Positions 11,858 through 24,340 are shown, counted from the first letter of the stretch. The stretch: DNA of 64,000 nucleotides from Gigantopelta aegis (GCF_016097555.1 NC_054706.1:60643508-60707507), one strand, 5' to 3'. Made by a program: numbers and translations. The notes: a model not told the origin generated them from the letters alone.

Positions 11858-12150
11858 ATGGATCTCGCTACCACTGACACAACACTTCTGCTGCTAAACA
11901 ATGACACTAACCAGACGTTCGTGAGTTACGGCGGCCACAGGGACCTCTACCTAACGATCATCATCGTGCTCATGTACACCCTCATCATCGTCCTGGCTGT
12001 GGGCGGCAACATTGCCGTCTGCTGTATCATCGTGTCGCACCGCGGCATGTGGACCGTCACAAACGTCTTCCTGCTCACACTGGCGCTCAGCGACATCATC
12101 AAGAGTCTCATCTGTAACCCGTTCACCTTCGTCGCCGACTTCATACTCAG
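11858..12150 (+). CDS. GPCR exon 1: N-terminus, TM1, TM2
   Basis: Residues 1-97 plus two bases of R98. The donor is CTCAG|GTAACA. The ATG lies about 30 bp after the last unit of an upstream tandem array. No other in-frame ATG precedes it in this open stretch, and the short N-terminus with two glycosylation sites is typical. Confidence 0.9.
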
Positions 12151-13613
12151 GTAACATAGGATCGAATCCCTACAGCGGACCCACTGTATTTTTTTTTTTT
12201 TTTTTTTTTTTTTAAAAGCTTTGTAGAGGTTGGGTGTTTTTTGTGTGTGTACCAATCGCAACCTACACCCCACGACAGTTTTTTAACGACACCACTAGAG
12301 CACATTTATTTATTAATTGTCAGTTATTGGATGTCAAACATTTGATAATGATGACGTATATTCTTAAAGAGGAAACCCGCTACATTTTAACATTAGTAAT
12401 AAGGGATTTTTATACGCAAACTCCCACAGATAGAATAGCACATACAACAGCCTTTCATATACCCACACGACTGGTACATCAAGTTTTAAAGTTTGTTTTG
12501 TTTAACGACACTGCTAGAGGACATTGATTTATCACGTGTCCATTGAGGAAACCCGCTACATTTTTCCATTACTGTAAAGGATCTCTTATATGTACGTTCT
12601 TACAGACAGGACACCACATGCAACTTCCTTTGATTTGGTTGGGATGGGAAAAACCAAATTGAAGAATTGGTCCACTGAGGTGGTTCGATCCTACGACATA
12701 GGCATCTCAGATTAGCACTCTACCGGCCTGTAGTTCGATGGCTTAACCACTGCACCACCGAGTCCGGTGAGTCCGAACTAGTGCTTCCAATTGGTATATT
12801 TAAGGCTGTAGTGTGCAGTGTTCTGCCTATGGGAAAGTGCATATTAAAGATCCCTTGCTCCTAATGACCGCTGGTCAGAATCCTCAAATGTTTGATGTCT
12901 AATAGCCAGAGATTTGGCTTGGGATGGACATGCCTGAACCTCAAATGTATATAGTCATGTAAAAACAGTTTAAGCAAGTAAGACGTCCGATAGCCTATAC
13001 TTAATTAATTTGATATAGTAGTATGGTTTAACTAAACAAACTTCAACCTCTTTTCAAAATGTTCTACGTATGAGAAAGTACATATATAGATTCTTTGCTC
13101 CAAATGGTAATACGTGCATGTTAATGGGTTTCCTCAGATGGTAGCACTAAACCAAATAATTTCCGGCTGGGTCAAAGTTCGAGGTGCATCGAACTTTTGA
13201 TAAAGTTAACACCACAAGTCCTGTGATTGGTTATAAATGTGAATGTGTTGGTTGTAAAAATAATTAATTTCATCTGGGCTAAAATGTATGCAATTTTATT
13301 TCATCTAGTACCACTGTACCAAGTAGCCTTGTGCTTGGAACATGTATGGCGTACCTGTAAAAAAAAAGTACTCAAATTTTGTGCGAAACTAGGGGTGTTG
13401 TAAAAACATCTGGTTATACCAAAAAATTAGCCTTGAAAGGTCCCATTTTCTTCAGTTAATACTTTGAAGTAGGGGTTGTAGTACTAATATTTATGGGTTA
13501 TAGTTTGGCTGATATATTGCATATAGTGTTTTTAAACACAAACGTTAACCTGGTTGCCTATGGGATTTTATTTCGTATAGCCATACCTGATGACTATTTG
13601 TCAGAACCAACCT

Positions 13614-13658
<45 letters not shown>

Positions 13659-14419
13659 TCGATAGAGTCGGAACATTAAGTGAGTAAACTTATCAGCGTG
13701 GCGATGGGTTAAGGGTACTATTAATCATTTTGCCGTCGCTTACAACTGTTTTCTTTTTGCAATGGCCGTGAAGACACATCTCGTAAACCACTGGTGTTAC
13801 ATACAACATCGTCAGTAGTTTCTCACACGGCTGAGATAGATGTAATTCAGTAGTAGGAGAGCTTGCCTGATGTCTCAGAGGTTGAAGGATCAATGTCCTT
13901 CTGTGGTATCGGGTTTTTTAGTTCCAGTCAATGAACGGGAATGCCTATTGGAAAGTGCATGCCAAGTGCTGGGTTTTTTTTGGTAGAGGTAACTTATATG
14001 TGAGCAGGGTCGAAATAACCATACAATATTAGATATAATATATGAAGATTATTTCTCTGAGGTGTGATGGATTGTGGGATTGATCGCTTTCGATGGACTC
14101 TTATTCAGTGCCCAACGACTGGTACTTCAACGGCCGTGGTATATATATACTGTCCTATTTATTGGGAGATATAAGACCACAACCGCCTCCACCCATCGAT
14201 CCCAGGCGGTGGGCCCATTGGGCTATTTCTCCTTCCAGCCAGTGCACCACGACTGGTATATCAAAGACCGTGGTATGAGCATATAAAAGATCCGTTGCTG
14301 CATTAGAACAAATGTAACGGGTTTCCTCTGATGTCTACGTGTCAGAATTACCAAATGTTTGAAATCCAATAGCCGATGATTAATTAATCATTATGCTCTA
14401 GTGGTGTCGTTAAAACAAA

Positions 14420-14502
<83 letters not shown>

Positions 14503-17500
14503 CCCCCACCCCTCTATCGTGTTGTAATAATAACCATAATATATTATCTAAGTTCTTAGACAACAAATAGCCATAGTTTAACATGTTTTCAAACATTTCT
14601 TTCCCCCTTTTCATCCTCAGATACTGGCCTTTTGGCCTCTTCATGTGCCCCGCTGTGACGTACATCCAGATTGTCGCCGTCTATCTCAGCTCCTTCACCT
14701 TAGTCGCCATGTGCTGCGATCGCTTCGTCGCCATCTTGTTTCCCCTCAGACCCAAGCTGTCGAGGAGGCAGCTGTTCGTGGTGATAGCTGTGATCCTCTT
14801 CTGTTCGTGCGCTCTACCTCTGCCCACGGCGATCACCTCCACCGTGATATACCCACGGCCGAACGACCCCACAGACCCCAGTGCCAATGGACTGTGTCAG
14901 GAGATATGGGGCAGCGACAACCAGAAGTACATCTACACTCTTGTCATCATGATCACGCAGTATTTCTTGCCCTTCGTCGCCATTGCCGTGACGAATGTCT
15001 GTATGGGGTATGTGGTGTGGATAAAGACGATGCCCGGGGAGGCGGAGATCGCAAGGGATAAACGGGTTCTGACGTCTAAAAAGAGGGTGAGTCACATCAA
15101 AAAGCTTGTCATGACACCATAACAGCAATAAAGCGTAAAACAAATTTGGTGCTTGCTTATCCAATATTCCCTCATTGGACCTGCAGGTCCGTAGGAACCA
15201 GGGAGCTGGTTGAAGACGAAAATGTACCTTTGTTTGGTTCTACTCTATGTAAATATAGATACCAATCTGAGACCAATTTCACACATTCACATCGTAAATC
15301 TATGACTAAACCACAATTCATATACTACGAACAGCACAAACTGTCATAGTTTAAATATACACATTTCATTTTCTTTTGTCCTTACAAAGCCCCGTCGTCC
15401 ATAATGATGTAACCGTCGGAGTGAAATAGATGCCAAAACAAGTGTAAACGTATGACCGGTATAACTGCTAGTAGCAGACGTAAACTTACGACTTTTGGTG
15501 AAATTGGTCACTTCTGGCTTGTGTTTCCTACTAGTTATTGTCCGCCATCGCTCCAGATAATATTGCTATTGCCCTGACCTGCCATTTAGTGCCCACTAAC
15601 TAGTATATCAAAGGATGTGATATGTGTTTTTCCTTCTATTGGGAATTTGGTATCTAAACAAATCCCTTGATGCTGTTCGGTATGAGTAACCCATGTACCT
15701 GATATGACGGAAGCAGATGTTCGCTCTCACTATTTAGACTGGTGCCAGGTTCAGGGGGAAGCGTGCTTGCAAAATATTTGACTGGTACCATCGTCTACTT
15801 CCACATCACATTCATCTAACGTTAGGCGCAAATACAAGTCTAGTCAGCGTCCGCGATTGTTCTCCCTCTTGAACATGCCTCAAGTAGCGAAGAAGAAGTT
15901 TGTTTTATTTAACGACACCACTGGAGCACATTGATTAATTAATCATCGGCTATTGGATGTCAAACATTTGGTCTCAAGTAACGAAATAACCATAATACTG
16001 TTATTATGTTAGACAACAAACAACTTTTCTTTCCATAAAGGATGATACTAGCAAAAACATAATTACTTTTGCTTTGAATTTATTTCCATGCTTATATCCA
16101 GTTATGGTTCAAACACGTTGTCCTAGGCACACACCTCAGCAGTCTGGGCTGCCTGTCCAGGATAGTGTAGACAGACAGACATATATCTTTATTTACGTCT
16201 CACCTCGTGTACAACATAATTACATTTAACATAAACATATAAAAGTACATAAGCCATTCCATAGGGAATTATGAGAGACGATATATATAATAAACAAACA
16301 TTCACATTTATACTAAATATAAAAACCAACAATGTATTTCTGCATAATGTATAATATATTTCAAAATAGTGGATGCTAATCTAGCGTAGACACCACATAG
16401 CACTATTTTAATATGCCGAAGGGTTGTTAAATAAACATTCATTTCTTTCCCTTTTGTGTCATATGCTTTCAGGTCAATAGTAAAATGTTTACTAAAGAAT
16501 TTGTAATGCCAATGAATTACACAAGGTTCATGGTAAGAGCGGGTTCTTGTTTTTAAATGACACCCCCCCCCCCCCCCAAAAAAAAAAAAACCAAAAAAAA
16601 AAAAAACCATTTAACTTAATTTAATTAATGTGGTGCACTGATAAACAAGGATACGTACATAGGAAATATACTGATCAAAATCTTAGAACTAAAGTGGTGC
16701 ACTGGTTGGAACGAGTCTTAGAAAGTAACAGCTAATACTGACTGCTATCAGAACCCATACCCATAGTTTCAGAAAGTTAACTGTGTTACTGGTATACACT
16801 ATACATTTTTTGTGTTGGAGTGTCGTTTAACATCCATTCATTCATTCATTCATCCATTCATTCATTCATTCATCCATTCATTCATTCATTCATTCATTTA
16901 TTCTTTCATCCATCCATCCATTCATCCAACCATCTATTCATTCCTTCATTCATCCATCCATGCATTCATTCATGCATTTATTCATCCATCCATTCATTAA
17001 TGTTTTCATTCATTCATGCATCCATCCATCCATCTCTCCCTTCATTAATCCATCCATTCATTCATTCATCCATCCATCCATCCATCCCTCCCTCTCTTCA
17101 TTAATCCATCCATTCATTCATTCATCCATCCATCGATCCATTTATTTATTCACTCATTACTGATATTCATTAACACACTACTGATATTCAGACCCACATT
17201 GCGTCTCTATATTTTATACAGACGTAAACTGAAAAATAATTTTTCTCAAATGTCATGTCTTCCCTTATATCCTAGAATTTATTATTAAATGTATGTCTTG
17301 TAAAATAACGGTTCTTTGGCACAAGCCCCGGGCAGCGTTTTGATTATACCAATTACGTTGCAGTTATATGGCACTTCTTTAATTGAATCCACAGGGAATA
17401 TATGACACGGTATGGAAAGGTTACTGGAAAATATATTCATAATATTTATTTGATGTGTTCGCCTTGATTATTCTTGAATATCGGTAATCTATTACTCTAA

Positions 17501-18987
17501 TTATCGTCAGCGAACCCTTGCAAATATGGAAACACCTTATTATTTATACCTTGTGGTTCCATTTAAATGAAACACAATGCACGGTGCTCACGAACCGATG
17601 CGTGTTCAGGAAAGTAAGCGCTCGAGAAAAGAGTGACTGGTGCTATTGTATTTTATAATATTACATTCATTTAACGTTGGGTGCAAGTACCAGTCTTGCG
17701 AGCACCCGCCCTCCTGAAAATGCTTCCGGTATCTGTGTTGTAGTGGTTAAGCCATTTCGGTACCAGGTTAAAGGTAGGGTCAACTCAAACAAGAGCCTTA
17801 TGTGTTTGAAAGATGCATACCCGGACCACCAACACATACTGACACTTTAACAAATGAAAAACGCGTAATTGTATAGTTAATAAAAAAACATGATTATTCC
17901 TGCTAACTGGGTGCAGCCATTTTGTTTCGTTTTTGTGACAACCGGTATTATAGCTTGGGGCGAAGTGACATCAGCTCCGTCCATTTTCTCTATGCACAGT
18001 ATAAACAAACGCTCTAATTTACAAGGCGCTTCGCTTTCAACAACCTGACTTGTAAAACAACATAAATAACTTGATAGTATAATAAACTATTTAACTAAAT
18101 ATATTTCAGTTTCCATCAATAGAACGAAATGGACTTACAGTATTTTTCTTTTTTAAAAAAGCCAAAGAATAAATGCAAATTATTAGGCCTATTGGTAGGG
18201 CACGTTCGATCAAAAACCACCACTCACGATACCCAAGTGATACTTTTCTTTTCTTTGGGACAACGTAATTGGTAAGTTTTGCGATTTTAGATGAGAAAGT
18301 ATACTTAATCAAGGGTTTTACAGAATTACTTACAGTAATAAAGCAGGGTGGCTGATAACGTCCATTACGACTGAAGGGGTATCCGTACGGTTACCACGCA
18401 ATACCCTGTGATCTTAATAAAAGAGGCACGTCTTTTTAGTGTGTCTAGACACAGTGTCTGGGGACCGTCTAAATATACACCTGTCAATCATGAACCACAG
18501 GTACAGGCCACGGAAAGAAAATACCAATTAACCAGAAAACACTCCGATTATTATTTCAGTACATGGATTCATTTATGTACAAACAAAATAGTTATTTCAA
18601 CACTTTGACAATGGTGGTTTATTTTGTATTAAAAAATAATATATAATTAAATTGTTGCTGGCTTACTGGGATGGCTATTATTACAGAACATTGCGATTCA
18701 TTCGCAAAAATCAGGTATGTTTTTTTTTCTTCATTTCGAAGACTAATTCCTGACATGACACGTTAAGTATTACGTAACCACCAGCTCGCCAGAGGGCGTA
18801 TTCACTGGGATGGTACAAAATGGCTGCGCCCGTTATATATAATAGCCGTCACATTGAACCGTTTTATTAATTAACTATACGATTATACTTGTTGATATTA
18901 AGCAATAACGTGCATTATATATCGTTGAATATGTACACCAGGCCAAATGTCTTAATTATCCCCTCCTTTAAGAGTCCGATTTAAAGA

Positions 18988-19029
<42 letters not shown>

Positions 19030-19110
19030 CCAATTGTCAACAAGTGTACATGTGTTAACGAGTATGTGTTATCAAAAATAACGAATGATGTTCTCACCAA
19101 CGGGTGTGTA

Positions 19111-19184
<74 letters not shown>

Positions 19185-21151
19185 CTATACATATATATAT
19201 ATTTATAAGAAACACCTTTTCTGAACAGACAATAACAATGAATTTAAATCTTATAAACTGTAGGATTAGTGTAGAAAGAAAACAACCCACTCCAAACATA
19301 CAAAACAAATGCAAAAAACAAATTATTACAATTTTTAAAAACCTAAACTTAAACATATATACAAATAAAAACTGCACATGCGTGGTAATGTAACGTGGCT
19401 GATATAATCTTATCACATATATTATTTATGAACAAACAATTTCTTTTAAATTAAATACTTGTACCATTAAACAATTCATAATGAAATTATTTTAAAATAA
19501 ATCATATATTTCTCACATTTAATAATATAGGGTATCTACATTTAAATATGAGGTGAAACCGGACCCTATGTAATCTGGAATTCCCTGGCACATTTTTCAT
19601 GGTCTCTTTTTAAATATCAGTACAGAACAAAACCTTTCTAAACTGGATACCCCTTAAAACCTGACTTTCTACTTGGTCTTGTTTGTGTCCAGGAAATTCA
19701 ATTCAGATTTCGTTAAATTTACATATTTCTCAGAATCGGGTGTGTCGGGAGGGGTTATTGTTGCTAAAAAATATATCATCTTTCAGTTTCGATCGGGCAT
19801 TTCTAAATGTACTTATCACATTTGCAACCTTTTGAGACAATTTATAACATAACTTTGTAACTTTAATTCATCTTTAAACATTCTATGATTAATAACCATC
19901 GATGACTTTTCAAATTAATTTTTCCATTTTTAAAAAAGCCAAGGACAGCGTACTTAAATCGTAATTTGATAAAAGCAGGAAAATCATACTGAAATGAAAT
20001 GTCATCCGCTGACACATTAGCACATGTTTTATTCCTATATGATTTGGTTAAATACGTTTGCATATGTTAACCATTTTTTAATGATTTAAGAGTTTTATAT
20101 ATTAAACCATTATAGGGTGCATTAATCTATGTTCAAATTAATACAGTTGCTAAGTACAAATAATATTCAATATTTGTGTAATTTAGGTAAATATCTATTG
20201 AAAGTATTCAAAAAACGTGAAACCTATGTCATTGTTACTTAGAGACAAAGTCGAATTGCACATGTTCTGTTATGTTCTCCTTTGATTGTAATAATGCTAC
20301 TTGTAATAACGCTATTTTTATTTTACACCTTTCATTCGTTGTCCGGCATGTTATTTTTATTTATAACTGATGAGCAGTTATTGCTCAAAGTTTCAGTAAA
20401 GAATTAGGAAGACATAATGTGTCTGCTCTTTTTTCGTTTTACTCCCTAACAAGTAAAAATAATAATAATAAAATAATAATAATAATAATAACAATAATAA
20501 TAATAATTCACCCCCCCCCCCCCCCCATCCAAAACAAAAAAGTATTCCAGTCATACAGAAAAAAAAAGTTTTAAAAATAAAAATAAAACAAAATAACATT
20601 AAAACAAACAAATAAACCTGAACCAAAAACAAACAAAAACAACAATAAACTATTTCTATCATTGATTTTGAATGTTATAATTATTATGACAATTCATTTA
20701 TATAATTATTGTAAATTTACTCAAGTTATTTTCTTTCTTTCTTCAGATGGTGAAGATGATTATCGTTGTGGTCGTAATCTACGCCGTCTGCTGGCTACCT
20801 CTTCACGCCATTACGTTAGCAGGCGACAGGGACCCCAATATATACAACCTCCCCCACATGAACGTCATATGGGTCTGCACCCACTGGTTCGCCATGAGTC
20901 ACTCCTGCTACAACCCCTTCGTCTATTTCTGGATGAACCCGAAATTCAGAAACGGTTTCAAGAAGGTCTTGCGCTTTTTCAAGTTTTCCAAGTCGAAAAA
21001 GAATTCCACGTTTAGTTTCAGAACTGATAAGTTTGAGAAGGACATGACCCCGACCAGCTCGTTCAGGTCTAAAAACTACCAGAGCTGTCCTCGCAATGGC
21101 AATCCATTAATCACACCGGAATTACTCGTACCGCCGCGAGAGTCATTCTGA
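11858..21151 (+). CDS. Class A neuropeptide GPCR, NPY / RYamide-luqin-like (3 coding exons)
   Basis: Seven-transmembrane receptor joined from 11858-12150, 14621-15086 and 20747-21151 (1164 nt, 387 aa). All junctions are GT-AG and keep frame. Visible: N-glycosylation sites N15 and N18; TM1 about 31-59 with N51; TM2 about 69-95 with D79; WPFG at 100-103; C107 and C190 as the expected disulfide pair; DRF at 131-133 in place of DRY; PLRP after TM3; TM5 with P215; PGEAE in loop 3; CWLP at 268-271; NPFVY at 309-313. WPFG, PGEAE and the HWFAMSHSCYNP stretch of TM7 point to the NPY/RYamide-luqin/tachykinin group; the ligand cannot be told from sequence. It should act at the plasma membrane through G proteins. 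Exons are GC-richer than their surroundings. Seven-TM assignment is firm, subfamily moderate. Confidence 0.92.
12155..12213 (+). mobile_element. SINE head fragment plus T run at start of GPCR intron 1
   Basis: GGATCGAATCCCTACAGCGG resembles a SINE B box, followed by about 26 T. It begins five bases after the exon 1 donor. Confidence 0.5.
12272..12470 (-). mobile_element. SINE fragment, tail B + body
   Basis: TTTAACGACACCACTAGAGC ... GAGGAAACCCGCTACATTT ... CACACGACTGG. Next to two further SINE pieces. Confidence 0.78.
12483..12766 (-). mobile_element. SINE, tail B + body + head 2/3-like
   Basis: Tail B inverted, then GTGGTTCGATCCTACGAC and TTAACCACTGCACCACCGAG. The right end mixes features of heads 2 and 3. 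Confidence 0.72.
12775..12925 (+). mobile_element. SINE body fragment, opposite strand
   Basis: AATTGGTATATTTAAGGCTG ... AGATCCCTTGCTCCTAATGA then tail B remnant TGATGTCTAATAGCC. Confidence 0.6.
13140..13587 (+). mobile_element. MITE family GGTWGTACTATACC, copy 2
   Basis: Inverted copy of 507-936, in GPCR intron 1. Shared blocks include CCGGCTGGGTCAAAGTTCGA and GTACTCAAATTTTGTG. Confidence 0.78.
13615..13656. repeat. (AT)n microsatellite
   Basis: About 42 bp of AT in GPCR intron 1. From 13660 to 14097 nothing else is recognised. Confidence 0.95.
14098..14424 (+). mobile_element. Two joined SINE pieces, tail B into a CT run
   Basis: A body piece (14098-14190) is followed by head-1 end, body and tail B (14195-14424). 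Tail B's GTCGTTAAAACAAAACAAAC runs straight into a CT microsatellite. Confidence 0.75.
14425..14498. repeat. (CT)n microsatellite
   Basis: About 74 bp, 120 bp upstream of GPCR exon 2; likely seeded at the SINE tail. Confidence 0.95.
14621..15086 (+). CDS. GPCR exon 2: loop 1 to loop 3 (TM3-TM5)
   Basis: Acceptor TCATCCTCAG|ATACTGG; the first base completes R98, then YWPFG follows. The exon ends at codon AGG (R253) before GTGAGT. It carries TM3 with the DRF triplet, TM4, the second-loop cysteine and TM5. Confidence 0.92.
15898..15972 (-). mobile_element. SINE tail B fragment
   Basis: AGTTTGTTTTATTTAACGAC, CATCGGCTATTGGATGTC. In GPCR intron 2; 15087-15897 holds nothing else recognised. Confidence 0.75.
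16810..17160 (+). repeat. (CATT/CATC)n array behind a LINE-type tail
   Basis: GGAGTGTCGTTTAACATCC leads into about 330 bp of CATT, CATC and CATG units. Frames over it read IHSFIHPF in all registers and are not genes. Confidence 0.92.
17768..18971 (+). mobile_element. Kolobok/T2-like TTAA element, copy 1
   Basis: TTAA at both ends; inside the ends AGGTAGGGTCAAC and, inverted, AGGAGGGGATAAT. It fits the TTAAAGGRR pattern of T2/Kolobok elements. 1196-bp core, no transposase frame. A full inverted copy lies at 52852-54070. In GPCR intron 2. Confidence 0.8.
18990..19023. repeat. (CT)n microsatellite
   Basis: About 34 bp just after the TTAA element. Confidence 0.95.
19112..19180. repeat. (AT)n microsatellite
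   Basis: About 69 bp in GPCR intron 2. Confidence 0.95.
19548..19693 (-). mobile_element. Diverged pogo-like MITE copy
   Basis: GAGGTGAAACCGGACC, CAGTACAGAACAAAACC, TCTAAACTGGATACC and CTTGGTCTTG follow the inverse of 63633-63802. Confidence 0.6.
19694..20458. other. GPCR intron 2, nothing recognised
   Basis: AT-rich intronic DNA without repeat structure I can identify. Confidence 0.4.
20459..20526. repeat. (AAT)n and poly-C
   Basis: AAT repeats followed by 17 C, about 220 bp before GPCR exon 3. Confidence 0.9.
20747..21151 (+). CDS. GPCR exon 3: TM6, TM7 and C-terminal tail
   Basis: Acceptor TTTCTTTCTTCAG|ATGGTG in phase 0, so the exon's ATG is an internal methionine (M254). It encodes TM6 (CWLP), TM7 (NPFVY), a basic helix-8 region and a Ser/Thr-rich tail. 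The stop TGA is at 21149-21151. Confidence 0.92.
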   Translation: MVKMIIVVVVIYAVCWLPLHAITLAGDRDPNIYNLPHMNVIWVCTHWFAMSHSCYNPFVYFWMNPKFRNGFKKVLRFFKFSKSKKNSTFSFRTDKFEKDMTPTSSFRSKNYQSCPRNGNPLITPELLVPPRESF

Positions 21152-21261
21152 GATGACGAAGACTAAAATACCATCTAATGCAACAATTCGTCAAAAAAAA
21201 AAAAAAAAACGCCAGAAGGTCTAGCGGGGTTTTTTTTTCTTTTTTTCTTTTACCAAATCAG

Positions 21262-21425
21262 AGAAGAATACAAAGTTCGGGTTCAGAATTGACAAGTTTC
21301 AAAACTTCGCGCTTAGTAGCTTAAGTCTGGGTTGCAAAACAAACCAGGGTCGTTATTGCAAAAGGTAATCCATTAATCATGATGGAATTGCTGGTGTCAC
21401 TACGGGAGATCTTCCGGGACATGCG
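21262..21425 (+). pseudogene. Decayed partial duplicate of GPCR exon 3 end
   Basis: This stretch aligns with 20996-21155, the C-terminal tail coding part of the receptor. Shared blocks include TTCAGAA(C/T)TGA(T/C)AAGTTT and GGTAATCCATTAATCA (GGCAATCCATTAATCA in the gene). One frame still reads FGFRIDKF (gene: FSFRTDKF) and ends at a stop after about 30 codons. It is either a local tandem duplication in the 3' UTR or the remnant of a second receptor copy. Confidence 0.75.
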
Positions 21426-21429
21426 GAGA

Positions 21430-22126
21430 AACTGTAATCTAAATATAAGTGGTTTTTAATTATGTGACATCCTTAAGTCCCATTGAAGTTTTTGATCATT
21501 TTTTCTGGAGGTTAATTACTGTTTTCGTGGAAGCTCTTTAAAAAAAACTATTAAAAAATAACAACAACAGAACTTTAAGATGAAAAGAGATTCCACATTT
21601 TGCTTGTCACGATGTTTTTTCTCTGTGTGTTATTATTGATAATTACTTTCTAATAAAAATATTTTGCTGAGAATCCATGGTGACTGTTATTAAAATGGAT
21701 GGATGTCTTTGAAGGGGGAATCTTTATTACTTCTGTCAGAGAAAACACTAAAACGCACGAACATTTAATGCATATGGATATAATGTTGTTAGTTTTTCTG
21801 CCGCTGTTATAGAATGGCTAATGCATATTACTTTATTGTTTTGTTTCATTCTAATTACAATGAAATGAAGATAAAGAGATCGTATTTGGTTTATTCGTCG
21901 CAGAATTCGATGATGGATCCTCGTGTTATTTGTATTGGTTTTTTAAAAATATATATTATTATTACAAATTTGATAGCTTCGAGTTAAGACAACATTGTCG
22001 TTATTTACATATATTGCAAGTTATATTACACTTCATGATGAAACATGATTAATCTACTATACCATTTGAACAAAACGATGCCAGACTTAAAAATCGTAAT
22101 TTAACATGCGTTCACTTGTTACCGTT
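21430..22126. other. GPCR 3' flank, nothing further recognised
   Basis: AT-rich; contains the candidate poly(A) signal at 21652 but no repeats. Confidence 0.4.
21652..21657 (+). other. Candidate poly(A) signal for the GPCR
   Basis: AATAAA about 500 bp after the stop codon, downstream of the exon duplicate. If used, the duplicate would be transcribed as 3' UTR. Confidence 0.4.
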
Positions 22127-22127
22127 G

Positions 22128-22436
22128 GGGAGGGGGCGAGATGTCACCCAGTGGTAAAGTGTTCGCTTTATGTGCGGTCGGTTAGAGATCGATCCCCGTC
22201 GGTTGGCCCATTGGGCTATTTCTCGTTCCAGCCAGTGCACCACGACTGGTATATCAAAGGCCGTGGTATGTGCTGTCCTATCTGTGGGATGGTGTATATA
22301 AAAGATCCCTTGCTACTAATGAAAAAATGTTGCGGGTTTTTTCTCTAAGACTATACAAAATTACCAAATGTTTGATATCCAATAGCCAACGATTAATAAT
22401 GGGCTCTAGTGGTGTCGTTAAACAAAATCAACTTTA
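22128..22436 (+). mobile_element. Full-length SINE, head 1 + tail B
   Basis: GAGATGTCACCCAGTGGTAA (degraded A box), GAGATCGATCCCCGTCGG, body, tail B ending GGTGTCGTTAAACAAAAT. Confidence 0.88.
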
Positions 22437-22848
22437 ATTTTGAAATCAGCTTTAATTTTGTTAGCGTGGTGATAGCTTGTGAGTGCTAATGGTGCAAGTA
22501 CTCCTGGAACCGTCACAGACAACTGTTTTGCACTGAAGTACGAAGACGTATTAATATGAAATCAAATCACTGATTTAGTAAACTACTCTGGGAGTGGCTG
22601 TCCTCTTATACACGAGGCACTAAATAAGATATTCATGGAATCAACCAATATTTTGCCAAGTGCCAAATATCTTGATCGCAGATAACGATTTCGGTAGATT
22701 TCCAAACCGTGATCTGTACTGATGCATGGACATTCAGATGGCAGCTAAATGACAACATCTACAGAATAAGATTAAATAATTTTGAAAGAGCCTTCCCCAC
22801 CCCTAACTTTTTGTGCCTTCGTTTCAGAAATGACCACATGAAGTGGAG

Positions 22849-22851
<3 letters not shown>

Positions 22852-22922
<71 letters not shown>
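22852..22922. repeat. (AG)n microsatellite
   Basis: About 70 bp followed by a G run. Confidence 0.95.
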
Positions 22923-22925
<3 letters not shown>

Positions 22926-22971
22926 GGGGGGGGGACTATTGGGCCTAACTCTAAGTTAAAATTAGCATTAG

Positions 22972-23128
22972 TCTTAAAGAGGAAACCCGCTGCATGTTTC
23001 CATTAGTAGCAAAGGGGTCTTTTATATGCACCATCCCATAAAAAGGATAGTACATACCACGGCCTTTAATGCACTGGCTGGAGCGAGAAATAGCCCAAAG
23101 GGCCCACCAACGGGGATCGATTCCAGAG
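22972..23128 (-). mobile_element. SINE fragment, tail B end + body + head 1 start
   Basis: GAGGAAACCCGCTGCATGTT ... GAGCGAGAAATAGCCCAAAG ... CACCAACGGGGATCGATTCC. Confidence 0.78.
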
Positions 23129-24340
23129 CTATCACTGTCTGCCCCTAATTGCTTAATTTTGTCGTTTAGTAACTGCATTTTAAAATGACTATCACCACAT
23201 TAATGATTGTCGTATGTTCAGAAATATCAGTCACTATTCTTCAGTATTCGTGTTAGTAGATTATGTCTTTTTCTCTAAACAAAAACATAACGAAACTGCC
23301 AAGAGTTTATCAAGAGATGAAATTTGAATATTTTAAAGTCGAACTATCGAAAGGACATATGGTGGATTAGTATTATACAATATTATAGTTACCAAATTGG
23401 AAATGAAAATAATGAATGTTTAATGACACCCCAGTACGAATAAAAATCGACAACTGATTGTCAAACTATATGCATTTGCAAAAATGGATGGTTAAAATTA
23501 ATATAAAAAACAGCGTAAAGACAGATTTATAAGTAAATGTACTAAATGTACTATAAAAAAAGCCCGCGTATCCCTTAAAATGTTTAATATCGATTGCAAT
23601 ATTTTGAACGTGGAAATAGATTTTGTAAGTAGTTGTCTGTCTTTTCAAAAGAAACATAATTGAAGATAATTGCAACCTCGGGGAACAAGGAATATAATAT
23701 CTTATTTAAATTCCACGAAAATCTTAAAACAAATCTAATAATAAGACCACATTAAATCGCACACCAAAGTATTTTACTAGAAAATAGTATGGGGCTATTT
23801 AGTATTCCTATTTTACTGCGAATCTTTAATTTGTTCTTGACGTCTGCAAAAAAATAATAATAATAACACGCAAAAACAAATAACAAACAAACAAACACCG
23901 AAATGATGAGAAAAGTAGTTCGCCTATGGAAAAATTCCAATTTAAATTATAAAAACCGGGTCATTCTTGTTAAAGACAGACCAATTAACCAAATGTATAC
24001 TGCCATGCTGTGTATGAGCCACTGGCTCATTACAAAGACAACCAAAGCGATTTATATTTAAAAAAAAGTGTACTCCAAGACCAGAATGCCGATTAAAAGG
24101 AATGCCTTTGTACAGAAGGTACAGTTCATTTGCGTCAAAAATGGAACCGATGAATTAGCATGCAGTTCTATAACGAATAACGTTAAAACTCATATGAAAA
24201 CATATGGACTTTTAAACCCATATCAGCTCCCATAACGAGACGTAAAGTAAAACAAAAATGTTTCTTAATAAATGACCATCAATATGTATAGAATACATTT
24301 TCATTTCTAATACAGGGGTGAAGACAAAACGTCGAGCCAG
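23129..24340. other. Intergenic, nothing recognised
   Basis: About 1.2 kb of AT-rich DNA with only short chance frames. Confidence 0.4.

Noticed and set aside
16812-17163. Three overlapping open frames rich in IHSF
   Set aside because: All three registers of a CATT/CATC array stay open; it is a microsatellite.
18106-18312. 68-residue minus-strand frame with VPKKRK inside the TTAA element
   Set aside because: A similar peptide can be read in the second copy, but neither copy has a longer frame or transposase motif; too short to call.
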